Positions 42,678-51,408 of a stretch of DNA of 64,000 bases are shown here, in pieces. Every line of letters begins with the position of its first letter. Within the stretch, counting starts at the first letter, position 1. A program made the translations under genes and the position numbers. Under the pieces are notes generated by a model. That model did no database searches. It was not told the origin of the DNA and worked only from the letters and a program-made list of their open reading frames with translations. Source of the stretch: an uncultured Limosilactobacillus sp. (GTDB taxonomy: Bacteria > Bacillota > Bacilli > Lactobacillales > Lactobacillaceae); the NCBI GenBank assembly GCA_944327195.1, contig CALVGV010000003.1, positions 1-64,000 of the forward strand. The letters run 5' to 3'.

Positions 42678-43961
42678 ATGAGTGAAAAGTATCAATTTAA
42701 GCTTCCGGACGTTGGTGAAGGGATGGCCGAAGGGACCGTCGGTGAATGGCACGTTGCTGAAGGCGACACCATTAACAAGGACGAAGATCTGGTTCAAATC
42801 GAAAACGACAAGTCGGTTGAAGAACTGTCCTCACCAGTAACCGGGAAGGTCACCAAGATCCTGGTTCAACCAGACGAAACCGCCGAAGTTGGGCAAGTAC
42901 TGGTTGAACTTGAAGTTGCCGACGGCGAAGGCAATGCTGACGGCAGTGCCGAAGAAGCTGCCCCAGCGCCAGAACCGGAAAAGGAAGCCGCCCCAGCTCC
43001 GGCCCCAGCTCCAGCCGCAACGGCCGACCACAGCCTGCCAGTTTTGGCAATGCCAGGGGTTCGCAAGTACGCCCGTGAACAAGGCGTTGACATCAAGCAA
43101 GTTGCCGGGACCGGGAACCACGGTCAAGTGCTGAAGGCCGACATTGACGCCTTCAAGAACGTTGGTGGCGCGGTTGCCACTGCTCCGGCCGCCGCACCGG
43201 AAGCCGCTCCACAAAACCAGATGGCAACGGCCACCGCTGCTCCGGCAGCTGCCCCTGACTGGCCAGAACACGCTGAAAAGATGTCTGGCGTTCGGAAGGC
43301 AACGGCCAAGGCAATGATCAAGTCCGTCAGCGAGATCCCAATGATCCACGTCTTCGACGAAGTCAACGTCGACAAGCTGTGGGATCACCGCAAGAAGTAC
43401 AAGGAATTGGCTGCTAGCCACGACGTTCACCTGACCTTCATGGCTTACATGACTAAGGCCCTGGCCGTGATCATGAAGGAATTCCCGGCCTTCAACTCCA
43501 AGGTTGACATGGCCAACATGGAAATCCACTACCGTGACTACGTCAACGTTGGGATTGCCACCGACACCGACAACGGCCTCTTCGTTCCGAACGTTAAGAA
43601 CGCTGACCAAAAGAGCCTCTTCGAAATTGCCAAGGAAATCTCCGCTAACACGGCCAAGGCAAAGGATGGCAAGCTGAGTGGGGCCGACATGGCCAACACC
43701 GGGATGACCATCACCAACATTGGTTCAATTGGCGGTGGCTACTTCACCCCAATCATCAACTGGCCGGAAGTTGCCATCCTCGGGATGGGCAAGATCTCCG
43801 AAGAACCGGTGGTTGAAGACGGGATGGTAAAGGTTGCCAAGGTGCTCAAGCTGTCGTTGGCTGCTGACCACCGGATCCTTGATGGCGGCACGGTTCAACG
43901 CGCCATGAACCGCCTGAAGGAATTGTTGGCCGACCCTGAATTGTTGTTAATGGAAGGATGA
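42678..43961 (+). CDS. pdhC: dihydrolipoyl acetyltransferase E2
   Basis: 427 residues. One lipoyl domain (1-80) with the modified lysine Lys45 in ENDKSVEEL; a Pro/Ala/Glu linker; the E1/E3-binding domain (about 121-157, [15 protein letters not shown]); a second Ala-rich linker; and the catalytic domain with HRILDGG (about 398-404). It forms the core of the complex and takes the acetyl group to CoA. GAGGTGAAAGAG precedes the ATG. Its Lys45 is the likely target of the two lipoate ligases in the window. Confidence 0.96.
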   Translation: MSEKYQFKLPDVGEGMAEGTVGEWHVAEGDTINKDEDLVQIENDKSVEELSSPVTGKVTKILVQPDETAEVGQVLVELEVADGEGNADGSAEEAAPAPEPEKEAAPAPAPAPAATADHSLPVLAMPGVRKYAREQGVDIKQVAGTGNHGQVLKADIDAFKNVGGAVATAPAAAPEAAPQNQMATATAAPAAAPDWPEHAEKMSGVRKATAKAMIKSVSEIPMIHVFDEVNVDKLWDHRKKYKELAASHDVHLTFMAYMTKALAVIMKEFPAFNSKVDMANMEIHYRDYVNVGIATDTDNGLFVPNVKNADQKSLFEIAKEISANTAKAKDGKLSGADMANTGMTITNIGSIGGGYFTPIINWPEVAILGMGKISEEPVVEDGMVKVAKVLKLSLAADHRILDGGTVQRAMNRLKELLADPELLLMEG

Positions 43962-43966
43962 TTTAA

Positions 43967-45373
43967 ATGGTTGTTGGAGACTTTCCGATTGATTTAGACA
44001 CGATTGTGATCGGGTCTGGCCCTGGGGGCTACGTTGCGGCCGTTCACGCGGCGGAACTTGGGCAAAAGGTTGCCGTTGTTGAAAAGGAACCAACCCTCGG
44101 GGGGATCTGCCTTAACGTTGGTTGTATCCCGTCCAAGGCCCTGATTCAAGTATCCCACAACTACCGGACCGCCCTGGACAATGAAGACCAGGGGATCAGC
44201 GCCGACAAGGTGAACCTTGACTTCAAGAAGGTTCAAGGCTTCAAGCAAAGCGTGGTTAAGCGGATGACCAACGGGGTATCCTACCTCTTCAAGAAGAACA
44301 AGATTGAATTGCTCCGCGGGACGGCCTACATCAAGGACGCCCACAACATCCGCGTGATGAACGACGACCACGCCCAAACTTACACCTTTAAGAACCTGAT
44401 CATCGCCACCGGGAGTCACCCGATCGAAATTCCGGGCTTCAAGTTTGGCGGCCGGATCATCGACTCGACCGGTGCCTTGGCCCTCGACAAGTTGCCGAAG
44501 AAGATGGTCCTGATCGGTGGGGGCTACATCGGTTGTGAACTGGCCTCTGCTTACGCCAACTTCGGGACCGAAGTGACGATCATTGAAGGGACCGACCGGA
44601 TCCTGCGCAACTACGATAAGGAACTGACCGCCCCAGTGCTGAAGAACTTCAAGCACAAGGGGATCAAGGTTGTCACCAACGCAATGGCCAAGTCCGCCAA
44701 CGACAAGGGTGACAGCGTTGATGTAACCTACGAAGTTGATGGTAAGGCCGAAACGATCAACGCCGACTACGTGCTGGTATCGGTTGGTCGCAAGCCAAAC
44801 ACCGCCAACATCGGTCTCGAACAAGCCGGCATTAAGACCGACAAGCGGGGCTTGATTCCGGTTGATGCTAGCGGCAAGACTAGCGTTGACCACATCTACG
44901 CCATCGGGGACATCGTTGCCGGCCCAGCCCTGGCCCACAAGGCTAGCTACGAAGGCAAGATTGCTGCCGAAGCAATCGCCGGCAAGCCATCCGTGGTCGA
45001 CTACCACGCCATTCCAGCGGTTTGCTACGTTGACCCAGAAGTCGCTTCGACCGGGTTGGAACCGGACGAGGCCAAGGAACAAGGGCTGGACGTCAAGACG
45101 GCCAAGTTCCCGTTCTCCGCAAACGGCCGGGCCGTTTCGATGAAGGCCACCGAAGGCTTTGCCCGCCTCGTTTACATGAAGGACACCGGCGTCCTGGTTG
45201 GGGCCCAAATCGTTGGGGCCGAAGCATCCAACCTGATTGCCGAACTGACCCTGGCAATCGAGTCTGGAAACACGGTTGAAGACGTGGCCCTGACCATTCA
45301 CGCCCACCCGTCCCTGTCGGAAATCCTGATGGACGACGCCGACGTGGCCACTGGCTTCCCGACCAACATCTAA
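43967..45373 (+). CDS. pdhD: dihydrolipoyl dehydrogenase E3
   Basis: 468 residues. FAD loop IGSGPGGYVAAVHAAELG, redox-active disulfide Cys48/Cys53 in GGICLNVGCIPSKAL, NAD loop VLIGGGYIGCELASAYA, and the C-terminal catalytic HAHPSLSE. It reoxidises dihydrolipoyl groups of E2 and makes NADH. Starts 5 bases after pdhC. NADH made here could be oxidised by NDH-2 and cytochrome bd under aerobic conditions. Confidence 0.96.
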   Translation: MVVGDFPIDLDTIVIGSGPGGYVAAVHAAELGQKVAVVEKEPTLGGICLNVGCIPSKALIQVSHNYRTALDNEDQGISADKVNLDFKKVQGFKQSVVKRMTNGVSYLFKKNKIELLRGTAYIKDAHNIRVMNDDHAQTYTFKNLIIATGSHPIEIPGFKFGGRIIDSTGALALDKLPKKMVLIGGGYIGCELASAYANFGTEVTIIEGTDRILRNYDKELTAPVLKNFKHKGIKVVTNAMAKSANDKGDSVDVTYEVDGKAETINADYVLVSVGRKPNTANIGLEQAGIKTDKRGLIPVDASGKTSVDHIYAIGDIVAGPALAHKASYEGKIAAEAIAGKPSVVDYHAIPAVCYVDPEVASTGLEPDEAKEQGLDVKTAKFPFSANGRAVSMKATEGFARLVYMKDTGVLVGAQIVGAEASNLIAELTLAIESGNTVEDVALTIHAHPSLSEILMDDADVATGFPTNI

Positions 45374-45406
45374 CCAAAATAAATCCAGAGAGAGTGAGAA
45401 AGTACC

Positions 45407-46426
45407 ATGCAGTATTTAGCAATGCCATCCAATGATATTCGGCGTAACCTGGCGACCGAACAACACCTGATGAACAGCGACCACATGCAGGTTCCCTTCA
45501 TGTTGTTCTACATCGAAGACTCCTGCATCATCGTTGGCCGTAACCAAAACACCCTAGAAGAAATCAACCAGACTTACTGCCGCGAGCACGGCGTAACGAT
45601 CACCCGGCGCCTTTCCGGTGGGGGGGCAATGTACCAAGACATGGGGAACCTGTGCTTTAGCTTCGTTGTCCCGGCCGACCAAGTTAAGTTTGGCGACTTC
45701 AAGGACCTGGTTAAGCCAGTGGTTGACGCCCTTCACGACATGGGGGCAACCGGGGCGGAAGTCACCGGCCGTAACGACATCGTGATTGACGGCAAGAAGT
45801 TCTCGGGCAACGCCATGTACACCCGCGATGGCAAGACTTTCTCACACGGGACGTTGATGTACAACGTTAATACCGACGTGGTTGCTGAAGCCCTCCGGGT
45901 CCCGAAGGACAAGATCGAGTCCAAGGGGATCAAGTCGGTTCGTTCCCGGGTTACCAACATCATGCCGTACCTGAAGCCGGAATTCCAAAACCTGACCACC
46001 CAACAGTTCCGCGACGAATTGATCAAGCGGATCATGAAGGTCGACTCGATTGAAGAGGCCCGGCAAAACGAGTACCACCTGACCGATGAGGACAACCAGG
46101 CAATCGATGCCATCGAACAAAAGTGGTACAAAAACGACGATTGGGTTTACGGCAAGTCACCGGAGTTCTCCGTTCAAAAGCGACAGCACTTTACCTCCGG
46201 GACGATTGATGCCCGCTTCCTCGTCGAGAAGGGGAAGGTTAGCCACCTCAAGGTCTACGGTGACTTCTTCGGCACTGGGGATGTGCACGAACTAGAAGAA
46301 ATCCTGACCGGGGTTGACTACCAACCCGACGCCCTTCGTGAGGCCCTGAAGGAGGTTGACCTCAACAAGTACTTCATGGGGATCCCGCGCGAAGACGTCT
46401 TGAACCTCTTGACGGAGCAACACTAA
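45407..46426 (+). CDS. lplA: lipoate-protein ligase, pdh-linked copy
   Basis: 339 residues. Catalytic loop RRLSGGGAMYQDMGN (67-81), lysine in DGKKFSGNAM (about 130) and the C-terminal accessory domain, as in LplA. It starts 33 bases after pdhD with no terminator between, so it is the fifth gene of the pdh operon and very probably lipoylates PdhC. It shares the loop and domain plan with the copy at 7098-8111 but is clearly diverged from it, so they are not a recent duplication. Confidence 0.94.
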   Translation: MQYLAMPSNDIRRNLATEQHLMNSDHMQVPFMLFYIEDSCIIVGRNQNTLEEINQTYCREHGVTITRRLSGGGAMYQDMGNLCFSFVVPADQVKFGDFKDLVKPVVDALHDMGATGAEVTGRNDIVIDGKKFSGNAMYTRDGKTFSHGTLMYNVNTDVVAEALRVPKDKIESKGIKSVRSRVTNIMPYLKPEFQNLTTQQFRDELIKRIMKVDSIEEARQNEYHLTDEDNQAIDAIEQKWYKNDDWVYGKSPEFSVQKRQHFTSGTIDARFLVEKGKVSHLKVYGDFFGTGDVHELEEILTGVDYQPDALREALKEVDLNKYFMGIPREDVLNLLTEQH

Positions 46427-46443
46427 TCTAAGGTCTTCAACGC

Positions 46444-46485
46444 AAGCGGCGACCAGGAGAAGCAATTCTCCTGGCCGCCGTTTTG
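46444..46485 (+). terminator. intrinsic terminator after pdhABCD-lplA
   Basis: GCGGC.CCAGGAGAA pairs with TTCTCCTGG.CGCCG, followed by TTTT. Confidence 0.83.
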
Positions 46486-46486
46486 G

Positions 46487-46492
46487 TATAAT
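46487..46492 (+). promoter_or_regulatory. -10 element before the SGNH hydrolase gene
   Basis: Perfect TATAAT directly after the pdh terminator; the -35 position falls inside the hairpin and is weak. Leader would be about 70 bases. Confidence 0.4.
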
Positions 46493-46569
46493 TGGGGTGA
46501 ATCCCGCTTCCCCAAAAAGGCGGGGCAAAGCAAGCTACACCGGCAGAATGAACAAGTGAGGTAATCACA

Positions 46570-47697
46570 ATGGTTTGGCAAGTTAGTTACTATCAAACAC
46601 CCCATGACAATCGGGCCCAACCCTATACCTACCCGGCCCTCAGCCAAGTGGTGAAGCTGACCCCCTTTCTGAGCGGGAGCCACCTTCAGGTCCTGGTCAA
46701 TAACTTCTTTGGCCCCAGCACACTGACCTTTTACCAGGCACTGATCGCCACCAACCCGGATTTTGCCGGGGCGCGGCCGCTCACCCTAAATGGCCAGGCC
46801 ACGATCACGATCCCACGGGGGAAGGCGGTTGGCCTCGACCCGCTCCCGTTTCCGGTCACCGCCGGCCAGCCGCTCTACTTTTGCCTCCGGGCCGACCGGG
46901 CGCAGACCTACGCCGACCTGGCCAGCACCTACGACCCCAGTCTGGTAAACGCCGCCCTCAGCCCGCGGGCCAGTGCCAGTCCCCCCCTGAGCGAGAAGTG
47001 GCGCCAGCGCAAGAGCTGGTTTTGCTTGGCCGGCTTCCGTGTCTTCCGCGAGGAGCAAGCGCCGCTGGTTGAACTGGGGGGCGACTCGCTGATCGAAACC
47101 GGGATGGTGGCGGCCGCCATCGGGCGCTTCTTGTTGGCCAACTTCTTTGACCAGGCCGCCCTGATCAACACCGCCGTTTCCGGCTCCCAGCTCCTGCGCG
47201 ACGCCCCGGCGGAACCGCCGCTGCTAGCCAGCTTCGGACCGAGCATCCTCCACCGGCTGGCCCAGAGCCCCTGGCGACCGGCCGTGCAATTGGTTTCGGC
47301 CGGCGGCAACGACCTGATGATGCCGGCCCTGGCCCACCAGGAACCGGCCAGCCTGGCCGAGCTCCAGGCCGGTTTTGACCAGTTGGCGGCCACGGTTGCT
47401 TCGCGGGGCGGGCAACTGCTGGTTCCCGGGATGGGGCCGGCCCGGCGCCCCGGGGCCGCGTACGGGGGCGGTGACCCGGCGGTCAACCAGCGACGGGCGG
47501 CCCTCAACCAGTGGCTCCAGGCCCAGCCCTGGGGGATCAACCTGGCGCCGGCCCTGGCTGATACCGATGGCTACCTGGCGCCCGAGTACGACTTTGGTGA
47601 CCACCTCCACCTCAGTCCGGCCGGGGGCGCCCGGTACGCGGCGGCCGTCACCCCCCGTCTGGCAAGCCTGCTTGCCGCCGCAAAGGGGGGAGCCTAG
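46570..47697 (+). CDS. SGNH/GDSL-family hydrolase with N-terminal domain
   Basis: 375 residues. Residues 1-155 look like a beta-rich accessory domain with no known motif; the SGNH hydrolase follows: block I GGDSLIET (Ser about 176), block III SAGGNDLMM, block V DHLHLSPAGG with catalytic Asp and His. There is no signal peptide, so it acts in the cytoplasm. The substrate is probably an ester or acetyl group on a sugar or other small molecule. The LysR gene starts at the very next base after its stop, so the two are one unit. Confidence 0.85.
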   Translation: MVWQVSYYQTPHDNRAQPYTYPALSQVVKLTPFLSGSHLQVLVNNFFGPSTLTFYQALIATNPDFAGARPLTLNGQATITIPRGKAVGLDPLPFPVTAGQPLYFCLRADRAQTYADLASTYDPSLVNAALSPRASASPPLSEKWRQRKSWFCLAGFRVFREEQAPLVELGGDSLIETGMVAAAIGRFLLANFFDQAALINTAVSGSQLLRDAPAEPPLLASFGPSILHRLAQSPWRPAVQLVSAGGNDLMMPALAHQEPASLAELQAGFDQLAATVASRGGQLLVPGMGPARRPGAAYGGGDPAVNQRRAALNQWLQAQPWGINLAPALADTDGYLAPEYDFGDHLHLSPAGGARYAAAVTPRLASLLAAAKGGA

Positions 47698-48576
47698 ATG
47701 GATACCCGGGTCCTCAAGTACTTTTTGGTGGTGGCCGAGACGAATAACGTCACCCAGGCCGCCCACCGCCTCCACCTGACCCAGCCGACCCTTTCCCGCC
47801 AGCTCCGCGACCTCGAGCGCGAACTGGGGCGGCCCCTCTTTGACCGCGACCACCACCAGCTCCGCCTCAACGCCGCCGGTGAGCTCTTTCGCCAGCGGGC
47901 AACCACCATCCTGGCCCTCCTCGACCACGCGGCGGCCGAGCTCCAGGACCGGCCCGACCAGCTGGCTGGGGTGATCAACCTCGGGGTGGTCGAAACGGCG
48001 GTGGCCCCCTGGCTGATGGACCGCTTGCGCCGCTTCCAGGCCGCCCACCCGGCGGTGACTTTCAACGTGGTCGACGGCGACGGCGACACCCTCCGCGCCC
48101 AACTCGACCAGGGGACCCTCGACCTCGCTGCCCTGGTGGAACCGGTGGAGGCCGCCCGCTACGACCTGATCGCGCTCCCGGTCAAGGAGGAGTGGGGGCT
48201 GATCGCCAAGAAGGGGGTGCTGCCGGCCAAAACCATTCCCAAGGAGGCCCTGGGGGACCTGCCCCTGATCATGGGCCGGCGGTCGATCGTTCGCGACCAG
48301 GTGGCCGAAACGATTGGCCTCGACCCGACCCAGCTAAAGGTCCGCGTCACCGTCAACCTGCCGATGGCCACCAAGCAGCTGGCCCTGACCGGGCACTATT
48401 TCCACCTCGGCATCCGCGGAGTCTTCGACCAGTTTCACGACTCCCGGCTGACCTTCATTCCGCTTACCCCGGCGGTCACCAGCGGCCATTTGCTGGCCAC
48501 CAAGAAGCACCGCTCCCTTTCCCCGGCGGCGGCCGCCTTCCTGACTTTTTTGCGGACGGCGGCCCGGATCGACTGA
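47698..48576 (+). CDS. LysR-family transcriptional regulator
   Basis: 292 residues. Winged-helix domain at the N-terminus with the classic VTQAAHRLHLTQPTLSRQLRDLE, then the effector-binding domain (about 90-290). LysR proteins sense a small molecule and usually control a neighbouring gene and themselves. It directly follows the SGNH hydrolase, and unlike the usual arrangement is on the same strand and in the same transcript. AAGGGGGG upstream, within the last codons of the hydrolase gene, serves as ribosome site. Confidence 0.92.
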   Translation: MDTRVLKYFLVVAETNNVTQAAHRLHLTQPTLSRQLRDLERELGRPLFDRDHHQLRLNAAGELFRQRATTILALLDHAAAELQDRPDQLAGVINLGVVETAVAPWLMDRLRRFQAAHPAVTFNVVDGDGDTLRAQLDQGTLDLAALVEPVEAARYDLIALPVKEEWGLIAKKGVLPAKTIPKEALGDLPLIMGRRSIVRDQVAETIGLDPTQLKVRVTVNLPMATKQLALTGHYFHLGIRGVFDQFHDSRLTFIPLTPAVTSGHLLATKKHRSLSPAAAAFLTFLRTAARID

Positions 48577-48581
48577 AAAAG

Positions 48582-48610
48582 TTCACTTTTTGCGCCGGGT
48601 TGTGTACAAT
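48582..48610 (+). promoter_or_regulatory. promoter of the CNNM/CBS gene
   Basis: TTCACT, an exact 17-base spacer and TACAAT, 38 bases before the GTG start. Confidence 0.6.
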
Positions 48611-48648
48611 GGGAGAGGAAATTTATATCAGAAAAGGATGTTGAATAC

Positions 48649-50001
48649 GTGTTAGATTCTTATTGGATACGGTTGCTAATTATTGTCTTGATCCTCTTGC
48701 TGGCGGCCCTCTTCACCCTGCTGGAATACGCGGTGGTCAAGGTGCGGCCGAGTGAGCTCCAGGAGCTTCCGCAAACCAAAACGGTCCAAAAGGCCCAGCA
48801 CATGGTGAACAACCTTTCCGAGTATCTGTCGACCGCCCAGGTTGGGGTCACGATGACCTCCCTGATCCTCGGGTGGATCGGGGATACCTACATCACCGAC
48901 CTCTTGATGATGATCGACATCATCCCGGCCGACGTGCGCAAGGTGGTTTCGCCAATCGTCGGGGTCTTGATCTTCACCTTCTTCCACGCCGTCTTCACCG
49001 ACCTGGTGCCGAAGAACATGGCGATCGACAAGCCGGTGCCGATCCTCCTGGCGATCGTCCACCCGATCCAGTTCTTCCACCTGATCTTCTACCCCTTCGT
49101 CTGGCTCTTCGCCGTCGTTGCCGGGGCGCTGACCAAGGCGCTCGGCTTCAGCGTTCAGCCGGAGGAGGATACCTACTCGCAAAACGAAATCATGACCCTC
49201 TCCAAGCAGTCGGAAAAGGCCGGCGAAATGGACGAGGAGGACGTCCTCTTCATGCGGCGGGCCTTCGAGATGAACGACAAGGTGGCGGCCGACATCATGA
49301 TCGACCGCACCCAGTTGGAAGTGATCGACCGGACGGCCAAGGTCAAGGACGCCGCCCAGCTCTACTTCAACAAGCGCTTCACCCGTTACCCGGTGGTGGC
49401 CAATAACGACAAGGACCACGTTGTCGGCTACATCTTCGCCTACGACATCATGCGCCAAAACCAGATCAACCCCGAATCCTCGATCCGCGACATCATCCGC
49501 AAGATCCCGATCGTCTACGAGGGGGAGGACTTGACCGACGCCTTAAAGAAGATGGAGCGCAAGGGGGCGCCAATCTGCCTCGTCCAGGACGAGTACGGTG
49601 GGACCTCCGGGATCATCACCGACAAGGACATTTACGAGGAAATGTTCGGGGATGTTCGCGAAGAAATTGACCACATCAACGGCGACCTGATCGAAAAGGG
49701 CGGCACCGATGAGCGCGGCAACATGATCTACCGCGTCTCCGGCAAGACCAACCTGGCCGACTTCGAGCGCTACTTCGACGTCGACATCCCGCAGTTCGAG
49801 GATCTTGACGTTGCCACCCTCAACGGCTTCTTCCTCGAGGAGGAATACAGCCTGAAGCTCAACCACCCGCTGCGGGTGGGCGACTTCTCCTTCACCCCGG
49901 TTGAGATGCAGGATTCCAACGTTAAGGAATTCCGCGTCACCCAGATCAAGCCCAAGCAGGCCAAATCAGCGGCTCCCGCTGAGGACAAGCCGGCCGAATA
50001 A
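48649..50001 (+). CDS. CNNM/CorC-type membrane protein with CBS domains (hemolysin-like)
   Basis: 450 residues. N-terminal DUF21 membrane domain (about 1-180; three or four helices with the NLSEYLSTAQVGVTMTSLILGW and VPKNMAIDKP signatures), a CBS pair (about 205-330) and a C-terminal CorC/HlyC domain (about 345-430). Members such as CorC and YhdP/YugS handle Mg2+ or other cations; the hemolysin label is historical. GTG start at 48649 with AAAAGGA upstream. Single gene between promoter and terminator. Ion and direction of transport cannot be told. Confidence 0.9.
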   Translation: MLDSYWIRLLIIVLILLLAALFTLLEYAVVKVRPSELQELPQTKTVQKAQHMVNNLSEYLSTAQVGVTMTSLILGWIGDTYITDLLMMIDIIPADVRKVVSPIVGVLIFTFFHAVFTDLVPKNMAIDKPVPILLAIVHPIQFFHLIFYPFVWLFAVVAGALTKALGFSVQPEEDTYSQNEIMTLSKQSEKAGEMDEEDVLFMRRAFEMNDKVAADIMIDRTQLEVIDRTAKVKDAAQLYFNKRFTRYPVVANNDKDHVVGYIFAYDIMRQNQINPESSIRDIIRKIPIVYEGEDLTDALKKMERKGAPICLVQDEYGGTSGIITDKDIYEEMFGDVREEIDHINGDLIEKGGTDERGNMIYRVSGKTNLADFERYFDVDIPQFEDLDVATLNGFFLEEEYSLKLNHPLRVGDFSFTPVEMQDSNVKEFRVTQIKPKQAKSAAPAEDKPAE

Positions 50002-50020
50002 CCTAAATTAGTGGCCAACA

Positions 50021-50058
50021 CAAAAGGCAGCAAAGAAAATTCTTCGCTGCCTTTTTGC
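50021..50058. terminator. bidirectional terminator
   Basis: AAAAGGCAGC.AAGAA pairs with TTC.GCTGCCTTTTT; lies between the converging CNNM and MFS genes. Confidence 0.85.
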
Positions 50059-50072
50059 TTTTCCAGGAACGG

Positions 50073-51290
50073 TCAGGCCGCCTGCCGGGTGCGGAAGCGC
50101 AGGACCAAGAGGAGGTTGATCAAGAGGGTGATCCCGGTGACCAGGAAGACCATCGGGTAGGAGGAGAGGCCCGAGATCAGCGAGCCGAGCAGGGCGCCGA
50201 AGACCGAACCGGCCGCCTGGAAGGACTGGTTATAGGAGAAGACCCGCCCGAAGGCCTCCTGGGGCACGTCGAGGGTCAGAATCGTCTGCGCCGCCGGCAG
50301 GAGCCCGGCGTTGACCAGGCCGAGCAAGAAGCGCCAGAAGGCTAGCCACCAGGGCGAACTGGTCAAGGTCATCGGGATAAAGAGTAGGGTGGCCAGGCCG
50401 AGGCCGATTACCAGCACCCGCTCCGGGCCCACCCGGTCCATGATGTGGCCGACCTTGGAGGCCGACAGCAGGTTCCCCAGCCCCGGGGTGGCGGCAACGA
50501 TCCCGGCCACCAGGGCGATGTGGCCGCGGTCGTGGAGCAGTTCCTTGACGTAGAGGGAAACGATCGGGTCGATGCTCATCACCGAGGCCTGGACGATCAG
50601 GGTGGTGATAAACATCACGTAGATGATCTTGACGTTGGGGATCAGGTGGAGCAGTTCCTTCATCGGCTTGAGCTTGGCCCGCTCGATTGGGGTGAAGTCT
50701 TCTTCCACCAGGGTCAGGGTTAGCAAGAAGACCAAGAACATCAGTCCCCCGGTGATGAAGAAGGGCAGCCGGTAGCCAAAGAAGCTCGACAGGGCCCCGC
50801 CGAGCAGGGGGCCGACCAGGTTCCCCGAAACCCCGGCGGTCATCATCGTCGACATCACCCAACCCGACTTGCGGTGGGGGGTCTCGCCGGCGATCAGGGC
50901 GGTGGCGTTATTGATGTAGCCGGAAAAGGCCCCCTGCAAGAAGCGCATGAAGATGATCATCCAGACCGAGGTCGACAGCCCGGTGATGAAGATCGTGCAG
51001 GCCATCACCCCGCTCGCCCGCAGGCACATCAACTTGCGGCCCTTGGTGTCGGCCAGGCTGCCCCAGTAGGGGGAAACGATGGCCTGGGAAATGAAGGTCA
51101 TCGCAAAGGCCAGCCCGGAGTAGAGGTTGAGCTGGAAGCGGGTGAAGGTGCCCAGCTCGTTGATGAAGAGCGAGATGAAGGGCATCGTCATCGAGTAGCC
51201 CATCCCGGTGATGAAGCAGCCGAGCCAGAGGACAAGGAAGGTTCGCCGCCAGCCCCTGGGGAAGTCATCGGCGGCGCTTGATTGGGTCAT
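50073..51290 (-). CDS. MFS multidrug-type exporter
   Basis: 405 residues, 12 predicted membrane helices. Between helices 2 and 3 is SPYWGSLADTKGRK, the MFS loop motif (GxLaDrxGrk), and motif C-like GNLVGPLLGGALSSFFGYR is in helix 5, which marks drug/H+ antiporters. AAGAAGGAAT lies upstream of the ATG. It is divergent from a phosphoesterase gene, with an 8-base perfect inverted repeat between them that may be an operator. Substrate unknown. Confidence 0.88.
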   Translation of the reverse strand: MTQSSAADDFPRGWRRTFLVLWLGCFITGMGYSMTMPFISLFINELGTFTRFQLNLYSGLAFAMTFISQAIVSPYWGSLADTKGRKLMCLRASGVMACTIFITGLSTSVWMIIFMRFLQGAFSGYINNATALIAGETPHRKSGWVMSTMMTAGVSGNLVGPLLGGALSSFFGYRLPFFITGGLMFLVFLLTLTLVEEDFTPIERAKLKPMKELLHLIPNVKIIYVMFITTLIVQASVMSIDPIVSLYVKELLHDRGHIALVAGIVAATPGLGNLLSASKVGHIMDRVGPERVLVIGLGLATLLFIPMTLTSSPWWLAFWRFLLGLVNAGLLPAAQTILTLDVPQEAFGRVFSYNQSFQAAGSVFGALLGSLISGLSSYPMVFLVTGITLLINLLLVLRFRTRQAA

Positions 51291-51332
51291 GGTAGATTCC
51301 TTCTTTCTAGTGCGATAACTCTAGAATAACAT

Positions 51333-51353
51333 AAAGTCGTCGCCAACGACTTT
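51333..51353. promoter_or_regulatory. inverted repeat between divergent genes, possible operator
   Basis: AAAGTCGT and ACGACTTT are perfect 8-base arms around CGCCA. It lies 43 bases before the MFS start and next to the phosphoesterase -35. No regulator gene is adjacent. Confidence 0.45.
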
Positions 51354-51379
51354 TAGAAATCGCCGAAGAAGGGTAAGAT
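51352..51379 (+). promoter_or_regulatory. candidate promoter of the phosphoesterase gene
   Basis: TTTAGA, 16-base spacer and TAAGAT, 29 bases before the GTG start; the -35 touches the inverted repeat. Confidence 0.45.
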
Positions 51380-51408
51380 AGGGCTAGTAACTACGTGGAG
51401 GGATTGCA

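Noticed and set aside
43994..45307. 437-codon open frame on minus opposite pdhD
   Set aside because: Antisense to an intact dihydrolipoyl dehydrogenase; no start signals.
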